NCBI RefSeq assembly: GCF_900198835.1
Contig: NZ_LT900021.1
Span: 496,001-560,000, forward strand
Length of the DNA: 64,000 nt
DNA from: Thermococcus henrietii
GTDB taxonomy: Archaea; Methanobacteriota_B; Thermococci; Thermococcales; Thermococcaceae
Direction of reading: 5' to 3'
In this document: positions 7,076 to 14,282 of the stretch, piece by piece
How positions within the stretch are numbered: the stretch's first letter is position 1
Layout: each line of letters begins with the position of its first letter
Position numbers and translations under genes: made by a program
The notes under the pieces: generated by a model
The model's input: the letters and a program-made list of their open reading frames with translations, nothing else
Database searches by the model: none
Told to the model about the DNA's origin: nothing

Positions 7076-8071
7076 TTACTCTCCCCTCTGTATCTTCGCG
7101 TGGCCGCCGACGAGGCTCTTCCTCAGCTCGAGGTTCCTTATCTCGCACTTCTCGTCTATGATGGAGCGCCATATGGTTGCGTTCCTTATCACGGTCTTCC
7201 TGAATATTATCGAGTCGCTGACGTCGGAGTTCTCAATGAGGCATTCCTCGCCGATGTAGGCAAAGGGCCCTATAATCGAGCGGCCCAGTATCTTCGCCCC
7301 GCGCTTTATGACGACCGGCGGGATTATCTTCGCGTAGGGGCTTATCTGGATTTCCTCTATGCGGCTCTCCTTCAGAAGCGTCTTCAGGGCCTCTAAGTAG
7401 CTGTCCGCGCTCCCTATGTCGTACCAGTACTCTGAGAAGCGGTAGGCTTTTATCGGCTCACCCCTCGCGAGAAGCCACTGGACGAAGTAGCCCGGCGAGT
7501 CCCTGTTCCCATCCCTCAGGTACTCGTCGAGGAGCTCCATGACCCTCTCCGGGAAGACGTAGACACCGGTGCTTATCAGCGTCGAACGCGGCTGTGCCGG
7601 CTTCTCCTCAAATGCCACTACCCTGTCCCCCTCAAGCACGACCACGCCGTAGCGCTTGGCCAGCTCCAGGTCGCCGACGTCGTAAACCGCTATGAGGGTT
7701 TCGCCGGAGTACCTCGCCAGGAAGTCCTTCAGTGAGAATGAGAAGAGGTTGTCGCCTGCGATGACGAGGTAGTCGTCGAGCCCGAGCTCATCGACGGCTT
7801 TCTTCATGGCCCCTATCGTTCCGAGCTTCTCCTCCTCGTGGAGCGTGTCCTCGACGATTAGCTCGACGCCGTACTCCTCCGCGACTGGCCTGAAGTGGGA
7901 CTCAAAGAAGCGGTTCGTGGAGATGTAGACCGGGAGGTCGAGTGTGAGGACCTTCTCGAGGATGTAGTCTATTATCCTCTTCTCCCCGACCGGGAGCAGT
8001 GCCTTAGGGTTGTCCTTCGTTATCGGCCACAGCCGAGTTGCGTAGCCGCCGGCCATGATTAGGACCTTCAC
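7076..8071 (-). CDS. Sugar-1-phosphate nucleotidyltransferase with beta-helix domain
   Basis: About 331 residues. The N-terminal domain has VLIMAGGYATRLWPIT, NPKALLPVGEKRI and the metal-binding VIAGDNLFSF; the C-terminus has left-handed beta-helix repeats (VVIKRGAKILGRSIIGPFAYIG). It joins a sugar-1-phosphate to an NTP. The family includes glucose-1-phosphate and mannose-1-phosphate enzymes and the sequence does not settle the substrate. The GTG at 8071 is chosen because GGGAGGGAG lies five bases upstream; the upstream in-frame ATG lacks such a site. It belongs to the glycan locus with rfbA, rfbB and the epimerase at 8602. Confidence 0.85.
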   Translation of the reverse strand: MKVLIMAGGYATRLWPITKDNPKALLPVGEKRIIDYILEKVLTLDLPVYISTNRFFESHFRPVAEEYGVELIVEDTLHEEEKLGTIGAMKKAVDELGLDDYLVIAGDNLFSFSLKDFLARYSGETLIAVYDVGDLELAKRYGVVVLEGDRVVAFEEKPAQPRSTLISTGVYVFPERVMELLDEYLRDGNRDSPGYFVQWLLARGEPIKAYRFSEYWYDIGSADSYLEALKTLLKESRIEEIQISPYAKIIPPVVIKRGAKILGRSIIGPFAYIGEECLIENSDVSDSIIFRKTVIRNATIWRSIIDEKCEIRNLELRKSLVGGHAKIQRGE

Positions 8072-8116
8072 GGTTCTCCCTCCCTGGTGTCTCGGCATAC
8101 CGGGGCTATAAACTTT

Positions 8117-8524
8117 TCATCGTATTCCAAGGGCCTCCCTCCTGTACATGTTCAGGTAGTATGAGTAATCGTGATACTCCCGCATTGTCCCCTCCTCGAA
8201 GTTGCACCGGGCTTTCTCGTCCCTGCTGAAGAGCAGCAGGCCCCCAATGGCGCGGAACCTGAACGCTACAGGAGCGTCGTTGAGAACTCTAACGTCAACC
8301 GGAAGCCCGATTATTCTTGAGAGCTCCTCTTCCAGCTCCTCCTCGTAGAACGGGTGAACCTTTGACTTAACGTAAACTGCAACGTCCACATCCCTGAAGG
8401 GGCCGTCCTCGCGGAATGAGCCGTGCAGGTAGGCGAAGGCAACCTCCTCTCGTTTCAGAAGAAACTCCCTGAGCAGCTTGATAATTCTCTCTTTCTCTTC
8501 CTTCCCCAGCGTGTAAACCCGCAT
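8117..8524 (-). CDS. Minimal nucleotidyltransferase (MNT/MntA-type)
   Basis: 135 residues with the polymerase-beta-fold signature GSFREDGPFRDVDVAVY (residues about 35-51), including the two Asp of the DVD motif and a further Asp in LPVDVRVL. MNT proteins are usually antitoxins that AMPylate a HEPN toxin. No HEPN gene is adjacent here: the neighbours are sugar-nucleotide genes and a divergent epimerase. It may act alone, pair with a distant HEPN gene, or be a leftover of a split module. The start at 8524 has TATA-like CTATAA only a few bases upstream, so the transcript start is unclear. Confidence 0.75.
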   Translation of the reverse strand: MRVYTLGKEEKERIIKLLREFLLKREEVAFAYLHGSFREDGPFRDVDVAVYVKSKVHPFYEEELEEELSRIIGLPVDVRVLNDAPVAFRFRAIGGLLLFSRDEKARCNFEEGTMREYHDYSYYLNMYRREALGIR

Positions 8525-8601
8525 GGTTATAGGTATGTGCTGGATACAAAAAACTTTCCCAAACCTTAATAACCTTCCTTCAAACTCCCAACGGTGATGG
8601 C

Positions 8602-9546
8602 ATGAGGGTTCTCGTTACCGGCGGGGCTGGCTTCATAGGCTCGCACCTCGTTGATAAGCTCATGGAGCTCGGACACGAGGTCAGGGTCCTCGACGACCTG
8701 AGCGAGGGCAGTTTGGACAACGTAAGGCGGTGGCTCGAGGACGAGCGCTTTGAGTTCATAAAGGGCGATATGAGGAACCCCGAGATTGTAAAAGAGGCCG
8801 TTAAAGACGTTGAAGCCGTCTTCCACCTCGCGGCCAACCCGGAGGTTAGAATCGGCTCCCAGAGCCCCGAGCTCCTCTACGAAACCAACGTGCTGATAAC
8901 CTACAACCTCCTCAACGCGATGAGGGATTCGAGCACGAAATACATCGTCTTCACGAGCTCCTCAACGGTTTACGGCGACGCCGAGGTCATACCGACTCCC
9001 GAGGACTACGCTCCTCTCGAGCCCATAAGCGTCTACGGCGGGGCGAAGCTCGCGGCTGAGGCCTTGATAAGCGGCTACGCACACACCTTCGGCTTCAGGG
9101 CTTTAATCTTCCGCTTGGCGAACATCATAGGCGAGCGCTCCAACCACGGCGTAATCTACGACTTCATCAACAAGCTCAGGAGGAACCCCGAGGAGCTTGA
9201 GATACTCGGCGACGGAACCCAGAGGAAGAGCTACCTCCACGTGAGCGACACCGTGGAGGGCATGCTTAAGATCTTTGAGCACTTCAGAGGGATCGAGAAA
9301 ACCGTGGACTTCTACAACCTCGGCAACGACGACTGGATAACCGTTCGGGAGATTGCGGAGATAGTGAGCGGGGAGATGGGCCTTAAGCCGAGGTTCGTCT
9401 TCACGGGCGGCGTTGACGGTGGCAGGGGCTGGAAGGGCGACGTTAAGTTCATGCGCCTCAGCATAGAGAAGGCAAAGAAAACCGGCTGGAGGCCGAGGCT
9501 CAACAGCTATGAAGCCGTGAGGAGAACGGTTGGGGAGCTCCTCTAA
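8602..9546 (+). CDS. galE: NAD-dependent sugar epimerase (UDP-glucose 4-epimerase family)
   Basis: 314 residues of the extended short-chain dehydrogenase fold. VTGGAGFIGSHLVDKL binds NAD; SSSTVYGD and YGGAK supply the Ser and the Tyr/Lys catalytic residues; GDGTQRKSYLHVSD is the conserved sugar-nucleotide region. The length and motifs fit archaeal GalE-like enzymes that interconvert UDP-glucose and UDP-galactose, though other 4-epimerases look alike. The start has GGTGATGGC just upstream and a TATA-like CTTAATAA at about 8563. It is divergent from the MNT gene and is followed by tRNA genes. Confidence 0.85.
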   Translation: MRVLVTGGAGFIGSHLVDKLMELGHEVRVLDDLSEGSLDNVRRWLEDERFEFIKGDMRNPEIVKEAVKDVEAVFHLAANPEVRIGSQSPELLYETNVLITYNLLNAMRDSSTKYIVFTSSSTVYGDAEVIPTPEDYAPLEPISVYGGAKLAAEALISGYAHTFGFRALIFRLANIIGERSNHGVIYDFINKLRRNPEELEILGDGTQRKSYLHVSDTVEGMLKIFEHFRGIEKTVDFYNLGNDDWITVREIAEIVSGEMGLKPRFVFTGGVDGGRGWKGDVKFMRLSIEKAKKTGWRPRLNSYEAVRRTVGELL

Positions 9547-9554
9547 CCGAAAAC

Positions 9555-9563
9555 TTTTTAAAC
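9555..9563 (+). promoter_or_regulatory. TATA box for the tRNA-Glu/tRNA-Ile unit
   Basis: TTTTTAAAC lies about 31 bases before tRNA-Glu and just after the galE stop codon. Spacing implies a start only a few bases before the tRNA. Confidence 0.6.
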
Positions 9564-9589
9564 CCTCCAGCGCCCTTAATCTCGGACGC

Positions 9590-9667
9590 GCCCGGGTGGT
9601 GTAGCCCGGTCAATCATGCGGGACTCTCGATCCCGCGACCCGGGTTCAAATCCCGGCCCGGGCACCA
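9590..9667 (+). tRNA. tRNA-Glu (anticodon CTC)
   Basis: Acceptor GCCCGGG (9590-9596) pairs with CCCGGGC (9657-9663); anticodon loop CTCTCGA gives CTC; T-loop TTCAAAT is present. The discriminator A and the CCA end (9665-9667) are encoded. No intron. Confidence 0.96.
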
Positions 9668-9677
9668 TAATTCTCGC

Positions 9678-9755
9678 GGGCCCGTGGCTCAGCCTGGTCA
9701 GAGCGCCCGCCTGATAAGCGGGAGGTCCGGGGTTCGAAGCCCCGCGGGCCCACCA
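9678..9755 (+). tRNA. tRNA-Ile (anticodon GAT)
   Basis: Acceptor GGGCCCG (9678-9684) pairs with CGGGCCC (9745-9751); anticodon loop CTGATAA gives GAT; CCA is encoded at 9753-9755. Only ten bases separate it from tRNA-Glu, so the two are probably one transcript. Confidence 0.96.
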
Positions 9756-10640
9756 TTCAGCCCTTTCTCCGAAAGCGCTGGCGGAAAGTTAAGTGCATGT
9801 TCTAAGATTTAGCAATTGTGAAGTGGAGTTTCTTATTAACTTGCCCTTTGTTGAGTGTTTCACTCTCCAAACGGCGTCCTTTGGACGCCAAAACTAAGTT
9901 GAAACTAATACTCAAGGCATCTTTGAAGTTAAACTCGTTTTAAAACCGCGTCTTAATTAATGCACGACTGACTTTTGCTTCTTTGGGGGAAAGGGCATTC
10001 TTTGGTCAAGCTTTCATAAAGCTTGCTCGCCTGCGCGAAGTTTGACCAAGGTTCGTGATTCTTTGTTGAAAATTGCGATTTGAAAAAGGATTTTTCACTC
10101 AAACTTCACGATTCCAGCTAGAATTCATTTCTAAAAGAGCAACATTCACAGGGTTCAAAAACCTTTATAGCGCTCCTTTGGAGCGCGGTTTAAGTAGAAC
10201 CTGTGTGAGGGAGCCCTTAGAGTGTGAATTCAAACTCTCAACGGCTGACTTGATTTTGAAATCCTTTGAAGAGGAGCCCTAAAGAGGAATCACGAGCTTT
10301 TGGTCAAGCTTTGTTAAAGCTTGCTTTGTACTCTTAAACCCCTGGAGTGGGGCTTCGCCCCACGTTGGGAAACTTTGCCTTCGCAAAGTTTCATCAAAGT
10401 TGGCATGCCTTTTGAATGGTTTGTTCTCAGGGGGGTTTACTTCCAAACCTGCCAATTTTGAGCGTGTTTCCTCCCGTTAGCGCCCTTCGGGCGGTGTTTA
10501 AAACTAAAAACTTCCCTCCACACGCTATCATGAGAGTAAAACCCTAACTCCTTGACTGTTTAATAACACATGCAACTTTCCCTCTGCCCTTCTGGACAGT
10601 TAAACCATTTTGGTCAAGCTTTGCGCAAGCAAAGCTTGCG
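9756..10640. repeat. Gene-free hairpin field after tRNA-Ile (field A)
   Basis: No credible coding sequence in about 0.9 kb. It is packed with short inverted repeats whose loops are often TTT or TTC. Examples: GAGTG-TTT-CACTC (9853-9865), GGCGTCC-TTT-GGACGCC (9873-9889), GCGCTCC-TTT-GGAGCGC (10170-10186), and three AAGCTT hairpins preceded by TGGT (10007-10025, 10305-10323, 10615-10638). A 37-base stretch (10027-10063) is identical to 56087-56123 in a second tRNA-bordered field. The first 30 bases after the tRNA recur in mirror orientation after tRNA-Pro. The function is unknown to me; options are structured RNA, degraded mobile DNA or a chromosome-architecture element. Confidence 0.8.
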
Positions 10641-10650
10641 GGGAGTAAAA

Positions 10651-10658
10651 TTTATAAA
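10651..10658 (+). promoter_or_regulatory. TATA box for tRNA-Gln
   Basis: TTTATAAA centred about 31 bases before tRNA-Gln, directly after the last hairpin of the repeat field. Confidence 0.65.
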
Positions 10659-10685
10659 TCCTCCCCTTTAGCTATCAACGGGCAC

Positions 10686-10761
10686 AGCCCCGTGGTGTAG
10701 CGGCCAAGCATGCGGGACTCTGGATCCCGCGACCGGGGTTCGAATCCCCGCGGGGCTACCA
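10686..10761 (+). tRNA. tRNA-Gln (anticodon CTG)
   Basis: Acceptor AGCCCCG (10686-10692) pairs with CGGGGCT (10751-10757); anticodon loop CTCTGGA gives CTG; CCA is encoded at 10759-10761. No intron. Confidence 0.95.
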
Positions 10762-11090
10762 TCGTTTAAGGGCTCCAGAACCCCGAACCCCCTCTCTTAA
10801 ATTCCCTTCTCGAACCTCGTGTTATACCTCAAGACGTATTTTTGCCGTTGATGTTCATCCTAACTTGTCGTGTTTTGTGACGTTTTTTTTACCTCGCTGG
10901 CTTCGTGGGAGGAGCCTTGGGAGGTCCCCAGTTTCCGAAACTCTGGAAAATATCCAATCGTTCCCCTACCGAAAAAAGGCATTCCTTCGACTTCGGTGGT
11001 GTTGCCCGTTGATGTTTCCTTGTACCCCCAAACGAACCCCTTCCAGCAGTTTTTACTCATTTAAAGTCTCTTTTCGAACTTTTGAGGCAG
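10762..11090. other. Non-coding stretch after tRNA-Gln
   Basis: About 330 bases with no supported gene. The short open frames on both strands lack ribosome-binding sites and resemble no family I know. The start (GGGCTCCAGAACCCC) may form a weak hairpin after the tRNA. Confidence 0.5.
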
Positions 11091-11148
11091 GTTTAAATAC
11101 TCCTGTGACTTAATTCTCCCAAGGCCGGGTCTTACTCCGGTCGGGAGG
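11091..11148 (+). promoter_or_regulatory. Promoter and Shine-Dalgarno-sequestering hairpin of the HTH gene
   Basis: TATA-like GTTTAAATAC (11091-11100) predicts a transcript start near 11118. The RNA would begin almost at once with a hairpin: CTCCC (11116-11120) pairs with GGGAG (11143-11147) and GGCCGG (11123-11128) with CCGGTC (11137-11142), around an eight-base loop. The paired GGGAG is part of the ribosome-binding site GGGAGG (11143-11148), eight bases before the ATG at 11157. The same palindrome could instead be a DNA operator. Confidence 0.55.
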
Positions 11149-11156
11149 TCGTAGTC

Positions 11157-11363
11157 ATGAGGAAGGATTTTGAAAGTGAGATTGTTGACATGCTCCGGGA
11201 GAGGGAGCTCACGGTTGCGTTTCTCACGCGGTTTTTAACGGAGAGGGGCTTTGACGTCACCCGTCAGAGGGTTGAGAGAACGCTGAGGAAGCTCGTGAGC
11301 ATGGGTCTCGTCGAAGCGAGGGTCGGCAACAACGGCAGAAAGCACTACAGGTTGGCACGGTGA
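11157..11363 (+). CDS. Small winged-helix regulator
   Basis: 68 residues, essentially one winged-helix domain. Helices run through EIVDMLRERELTVAFLTRFL; the recognition segment is FDVTRQRVERTLRKLVSMGL; the wing ends VGNNGRKHYRLAR. It lacks an obvious ligand domain. It abuts a second HTH gene (GTGA at the stop) and lies upstream of the DUF1102/SipW cassette, so it may regulate that cassette or its own leader. The GGGAGG site upstream lies in a hairpin. Exact family not recognised. Confidence 0.75.
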   Translation: MRKDFESEIVDMLRERELTVAFLTRFLTERGFDVTRQRVERTLRKLVSMGLVEARVGNNGRKHYRLAR

Positions 11364-11368
11364 TTGCC

Positions 11369-11800
11369 ATGGGAACCTCCTCGGTCATACTCGGAAACAG
11401 CCGGAGGATGCTCCTCATAGAATACCTCCGAAGCTGTGAGGGGAAGGCCGAGCTGAGGGACGTTGTTGAGTTCATAGCCGAGAATGAGGGGAACACTGAC
11501 AGGAAGCACAGGAAGAGCGTCTACGTGAGCCTCGTTCAGACGCATATCCCGAAGCTTGAGCGAGAGGGAGTTATCACATTCAAGCACGGCGTTATCACCC
11601 TCGTTAAGGTCCCGGACGACGTTACGGTTTACATGGAGACTGTAAAGAAGAACGACATAAGCTGGAGTTCGTTCTACATCGGGCTCTCGGTTATGTTCTT
11701 CATAACCGCCCTCTACCTAAACAACCTTCACCTTGCCCTCGCATCGCTGGTTTACGCCGGTGTTGGGGTCATTCACCATAGAAAAATGAGGCGCATCTGA
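11369..11800 (+). CDS. HTH protein with C-terminal membrane segments (DUF7344-like)
   Basis: 143 residues. The N-terminal half looks like a winged helix with an archaeal DUF7344 flavour (SRRMLLIEYLRSC, AEFIAENEGN-type helix, RKHRKSVYVSLVQTHIPKLE, GVITFKHGVITL). The C-terminus carries two short hydrophobic segments (WSSFYIGLSVMFFITALYL, LALASLVYAGVGV), so it may be a membrane-tethered transcription factor. ATG at 11369 is preferred: GGTGAT lies about five bases upstream, while the GTG at 11360 overlaps the previous stop. It is probably cotranscribed with the 68-residue HTH gene. A role in sensing the cell surface is inference. Confidence 0.7.
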   Translation: MGTSSVILGNSRRMLLIEYLRSCEGKAELRDVVEFIAENEGNTDRKHRKSVYVSLVQTHIPKLEREGVITFKHGVITLVKVPDDVTVYMETVKKNDISWSSFYIGLSVMFFITALYLNNLHLALASLVYAGVGVIHHRKMRRI

Positions 11801-11845
11801 GCCTTTTTCTTTGGGTAATCTCCCATTACCGGCCGTTAATCCGAC

Positions 11846-12015
11846 ATTTCATATATACCACAAAGGTCCAATGAATCAGTGAGCAACCCCACGGGGTTGC
11901 AGAGGCACTGCGTTGATTTCACCGTTGCAGTGGTCGTGAGTGTGTCTTGGTTTAGGGATGAACCTTCACTCTCACCGCTGGCTTCTCTACCACAGTGCCT
12001 CCCTAATCCGGAGGC
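11846..12015 (+). promoter_or_regulatory. Promoter and structured, possibly switching, 5' leader of the DUF1102 operon
   Basis: TATA (ATTTCATATATACC, 11846-11859) predicts an RNA start near 11880 and a leader of about 145 bases. The RNA opens with hairpin GCAACCC/GGGTTGC (11883-11900). Two alternative folds then compete. In one, GAGGCACTG (11902-11910) pairs with CAGTGCCTC (11993-12001), closing a domain that also contains CAGTG/CGCTG (11928-11932/11976-11980) and GTGAG/CTCAC (11936-11940/11971-11975). In the other, GCCTCC (11997-12002) pairs with GGAGGC (12010-12015) and hides the ribosome-binding site. The folds share bases 11997-12001, so they exclude each other. Ligand, protein or temperature control is not shown. 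Confidence 0.6.
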
Positions 12016-12023
12016 GAAAAAAG

Positions 12024-12626
12024 ATGAGAAAGAATATTGCCCTTGGAATTTTTGGCCTGTTGGTGGCCTTTGGCCTTGTCTTAGGGGCTGGAGCCAACTT
12101 CAGGGACTACCACGCCAGCAGGAGCGTCCACTGGGATATCGTCAGCGACGATAACGAACTCATTGACCTGACTCCCCTTCAGCCCTACGCGTACATAAAC
12201 AGCGGTGGCGTTCTGGTGGTGGATATCAGTCCGGACAACCCGAACTACCCAGGCTACGGCCAGGGCCTCAGCCCGAACTCGGAGTACAACTTCGACGAGG
12301 TCTTTGAGGTAAGCAACGACCTTTGGGAGAACAACATGAGCATAGTCGTTAGGATTACAAACGCCAACACGGCGATTCAGTTCTACGGCGCCGACCACGA
12401 CGTGCACGACGCCGCGACTGGAGCGATTGTCTACCGCAGTGACATGGCCAAGAACGACGTCTGCTTCACCCTTGGTCCGGGAGAAGCCGCCAAGATAGGT
12501 ATGGACTTCACCGTTGGAAACAACGCGCTCAACACCACTGAGAGCAGCACCATACACATCCAGGCATGGAGGCTCGGCACCGAGCCTGATGAACTCGCAG
12601 GAAAATGTGGACAGCCGGGACAGTGA
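12024..12626 (+). CDS. Secreted DUF1102 protein, possible fibre subunit (first copy)
   Basis: 200 residues. An N-terminal signal sequence (MRKNIALGIFGLLVAFGLVLGAG-type hydrophobic stretch) is followed by ANFRDYHASRSVHWDIVSDD and LIDLTPLQPYAYI. The mature part looks beta-rich and secreted. DUF1102 proteins are encoded beside SipW-type signal peptidases; the start of the mature region resembles TasA/AbpA-type fibre subunits, but that relation is my inference. The ATG at 12024 has GGAGG nine bases upstream; the longer frame from 11940 would begin inside the structured leader. Two cysteines (in DVCFTL and KCGQ) could form a disulphide. It heads an operon with a paralogue, a peptidase and two further exported proteins. 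Confidence 0.82.
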   Translation: MRKNIALGIFGLLVAFGLVLGAGANFRDYHASRSVHWDIVSDDNELIDLTPLQPYAYINSGGVLVVDISPDNPNYPGYGQGLSPNSEYNFDEVFEVSNDLWENNMSIVVRITNANTAIQFYGADHDVHDAATGAIVYRSDMAKNDVCFTLGPGEAAKIGMDFTVGNNALNTTESSTIHIQAWRLGTEPDELAGKCGQPGQ

Positions 12627-12639
12627 GGGGGTGTAAAAG

Positions 12640-13176
12640 ATGAATAAACTGTTTGGATTGGCCTTATTGATGGTTGGAATGCTCCTGGCCGTTGGAGCCG
12701 GAGCCAATTTCAGGTACTACTCTGCCGACAGGCAGGCGAGCTTTACCGTCGTTTCAGACGATAACGAGCTCATTGATTTGACCGCCCTCCAGCCCTACGT
12801 AACCTACGACGCTGGAAAACTCTACGTGGACATAAGCAAGTACAACCCGAACCACCCCGAATACGGCGGTGCTGGAATGAGCCCGAACACGACGTACGTC
12901 TTTGAGGAGATGTTTGAGGTCAGCAACGAGCTGTGGGAGAACAACAACACAGACTACCCGATATGCGTCACCATCACGACCGGAAACGACCATGTGTTAA
13001 TCTTTGCCGGCGACTACGGAAACGAGATTGCCGGACCGGCCCACAACCTCAAGTTCACCGTTGAGCACGGAAGCCCTGTAAAGATTGGCATGATATTCAA
13101 CAACACCAACGTCAGCATGGGCGAGTACCAGTTCCAGATGAACGTAGAGGCTCAGGCTGGTGCATGCGGACAGTGA
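12640..13176 (+). CDS. Secreted DUF1102 protein (second copy)
   Basis: 178 residues, a close paralogue of the gene just upstream: the same signal-peptide-to-mature junction (AGANFRYYSADRQASF), the same VVSDDNELIDLTALQPYVTY block and the same FEEMFEVSNELWENNN block. It has a few N-X-S/T sequons, such as NNT and NVS, that could be glycosylated. The start follows GAGGGGGTG. Only thirteen bases separate it from the first copy and the signal peptidase follows, so coexpression is likely. Two copies suggest major and minor subunits of one structure, but no experiment supports this. Confidence 0.82.
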   Translation: MNKLFGLALLMVGMLLAVGAGANFRYYSADRQASFTVVSDDNELIDLTALQPYVTYDAGKLYVDISKYNPNHPEYGGAGMSPNTTYVFEEMFEVSNELWENNNTDYPICVTITTGNDHVLIFAGDYGNEIAGPAHNLKFTVEHGSPVKIGMIFNNTNVSMGEYQFQMNVEAQAGACGQ

Positions 13177-13222
13177 TTTCTTTTCGGGGCCTTTGCCCCA
13201 ACCCCTTTGAGGGGGAGTTGAT

Positions 13223-14281
13223 ATGAGAAAACTAATCGAACTCACGTTTGCCATCATCGTTTTCGTTTTCATCACCGGTTCGTTAGTTGGCTTCTTCCTT
13301 GACAGGCCCGTTTTTCTCTCGTACGCTTACTCCAAGAGCATGACCCCCACTATAGACAAAGGTGACCTCTTTTTGATGAACCCATTCGCGAGGAACTTCG
13401 ACGTCGGGGACATAATAGTCTTCCACCGCAGGGATGGCTGGACCGTCCACAGGATATTCGCCGTGACCGAGGAGGGCTTCATAACGAAGGGTGACAACAA
13501 CGTGGCAACGGACCAGCAGGATGGCCTTTACAAGCCCGTTAAAGAATCTGACATCGCCGGAAAGGTCGTGGTTGTCCTCGGCCACCCCCTGGTCATCCGC
13601 GGCGGCGGTGCGTTCATACAGTCCCTTAGGGCAAGGCTGAACAACGTCTACGCCATAGCGTTTCTGCTTCTCGTGGGGGCCTTTCTAACGTTCTCGGGGG
13701 GCTCCAAACGGAAAAGGCGAACTAAATACTACCGAGTCAGTGTTAAGACCCTCTACGCAGTTGTTTCCGTCTTCATAATAGCGGGTTTTCTCTTCGTGAC
13801 GGTGGCATCATGGGGAACTCTCGCATTCACTTACTCATCGACCCTCGCCGGTGGTCAGAGGGAAGGATGGTACCTCCCGGGTTCAACCTTTGAAAAGAAC
13901 CTGAGCGTCCGCAACAACGCGGTTTACCCCTTCTACTACTTCGTGGAGGGGGGCAGTGAGCGGGCGGAACTCCTGGGGCCTAATTTCCTGAGGCTCACCG
14001 GGGGTTCGAGCGCCAACGTCTCGGTTCACGTCACGGTTCCGAAGGACACGCGGATTTACAGGGAAGAGTTCAGCGTGCGCTCGTACCCTGCCATACTGCC
14101 GGCGTCCTTCGTTATCTTCCTGTACTCCCTAAACCCGTACCTGCCGCTGGTCGCCTACGCCCTTCTGCTGTCCGCGGTCCTCTGGGCGTTCTACCGCCTC
14201 GCGGGGATTTCCGAGGGTGACGTCATTAGAATCAGAAAAAGGAGGGGAAGCGTTCTCTCCAAGGTACTCGGAGATGGTTAG
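13223..14281 (+). CDS. Signal peptidase I, SipW/archaeal type, with extra membrane domain
   Basis: 352 residues. An N-terminal membrane helix leads to the catalytic Ser39 in SKSMTPTIDKGD, His76 in TVHRIFAV and Asp91/Asp97 in KGDNNVATD: the Ser-His-Asp set of archaeal/ER-type S26B peptidases, not the Ser-Lys pair of bacterial LepB. After about residue 150 come three more membrane segments and an extracellular beta-rich region (about 210-290), longer than a housekeeping signal peptidase. Lying between DUF1102 genes and a third exported protein, it is probably the dedicated processing enzyme of this cassette. GGGGGAG precedes the ATG. Confidence 0.88.
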   Translation: MRKLIELTFAIIVFVFITGSLVGFFLDRPVFLSYAYSKSMTPTIDKGDLFLMNPFARNFDVGDIIVFHRRDGWTVHRIFAVTEEGFITKGDNNVATDQQDGLYKPVKESDIAGKVVVVLGHPLVIRGGGAFIQSLRARLNNVYAIAFLLLVGAFLTFSGGSKRKRRTKYYRVSVKTLYAVVSVFIIAGFLFVTVASWGTLAFTYSSTLAGGQREGWYLPGSTFEKNLSVRNNAVYPFYYFVEGGSERAELLGPNFLRLTGGSSANVSVHVTVPKDTRIYREEFSVRSYPAILPASFVIFLYSLNPYLPLVAYALLLSAVLWAFYRLAGISEGDVIRIRKRRGSVLSKVLGDG

Positions 14282-14282
14282 C

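Noticed and set aside
10073-10282. 69-codon plus-strand open frame in hairpin field A
   Set aside because: No promoter or ribosome-binding site, and it runs through several hairpins shared with another non-coding field.
10860-11113. Overlapping short open frames between tRNA-Gln and the HTH gene
   Set aside because: No ribosome-binding sites, no recognisable domains, and frames on both strands of the same bases.
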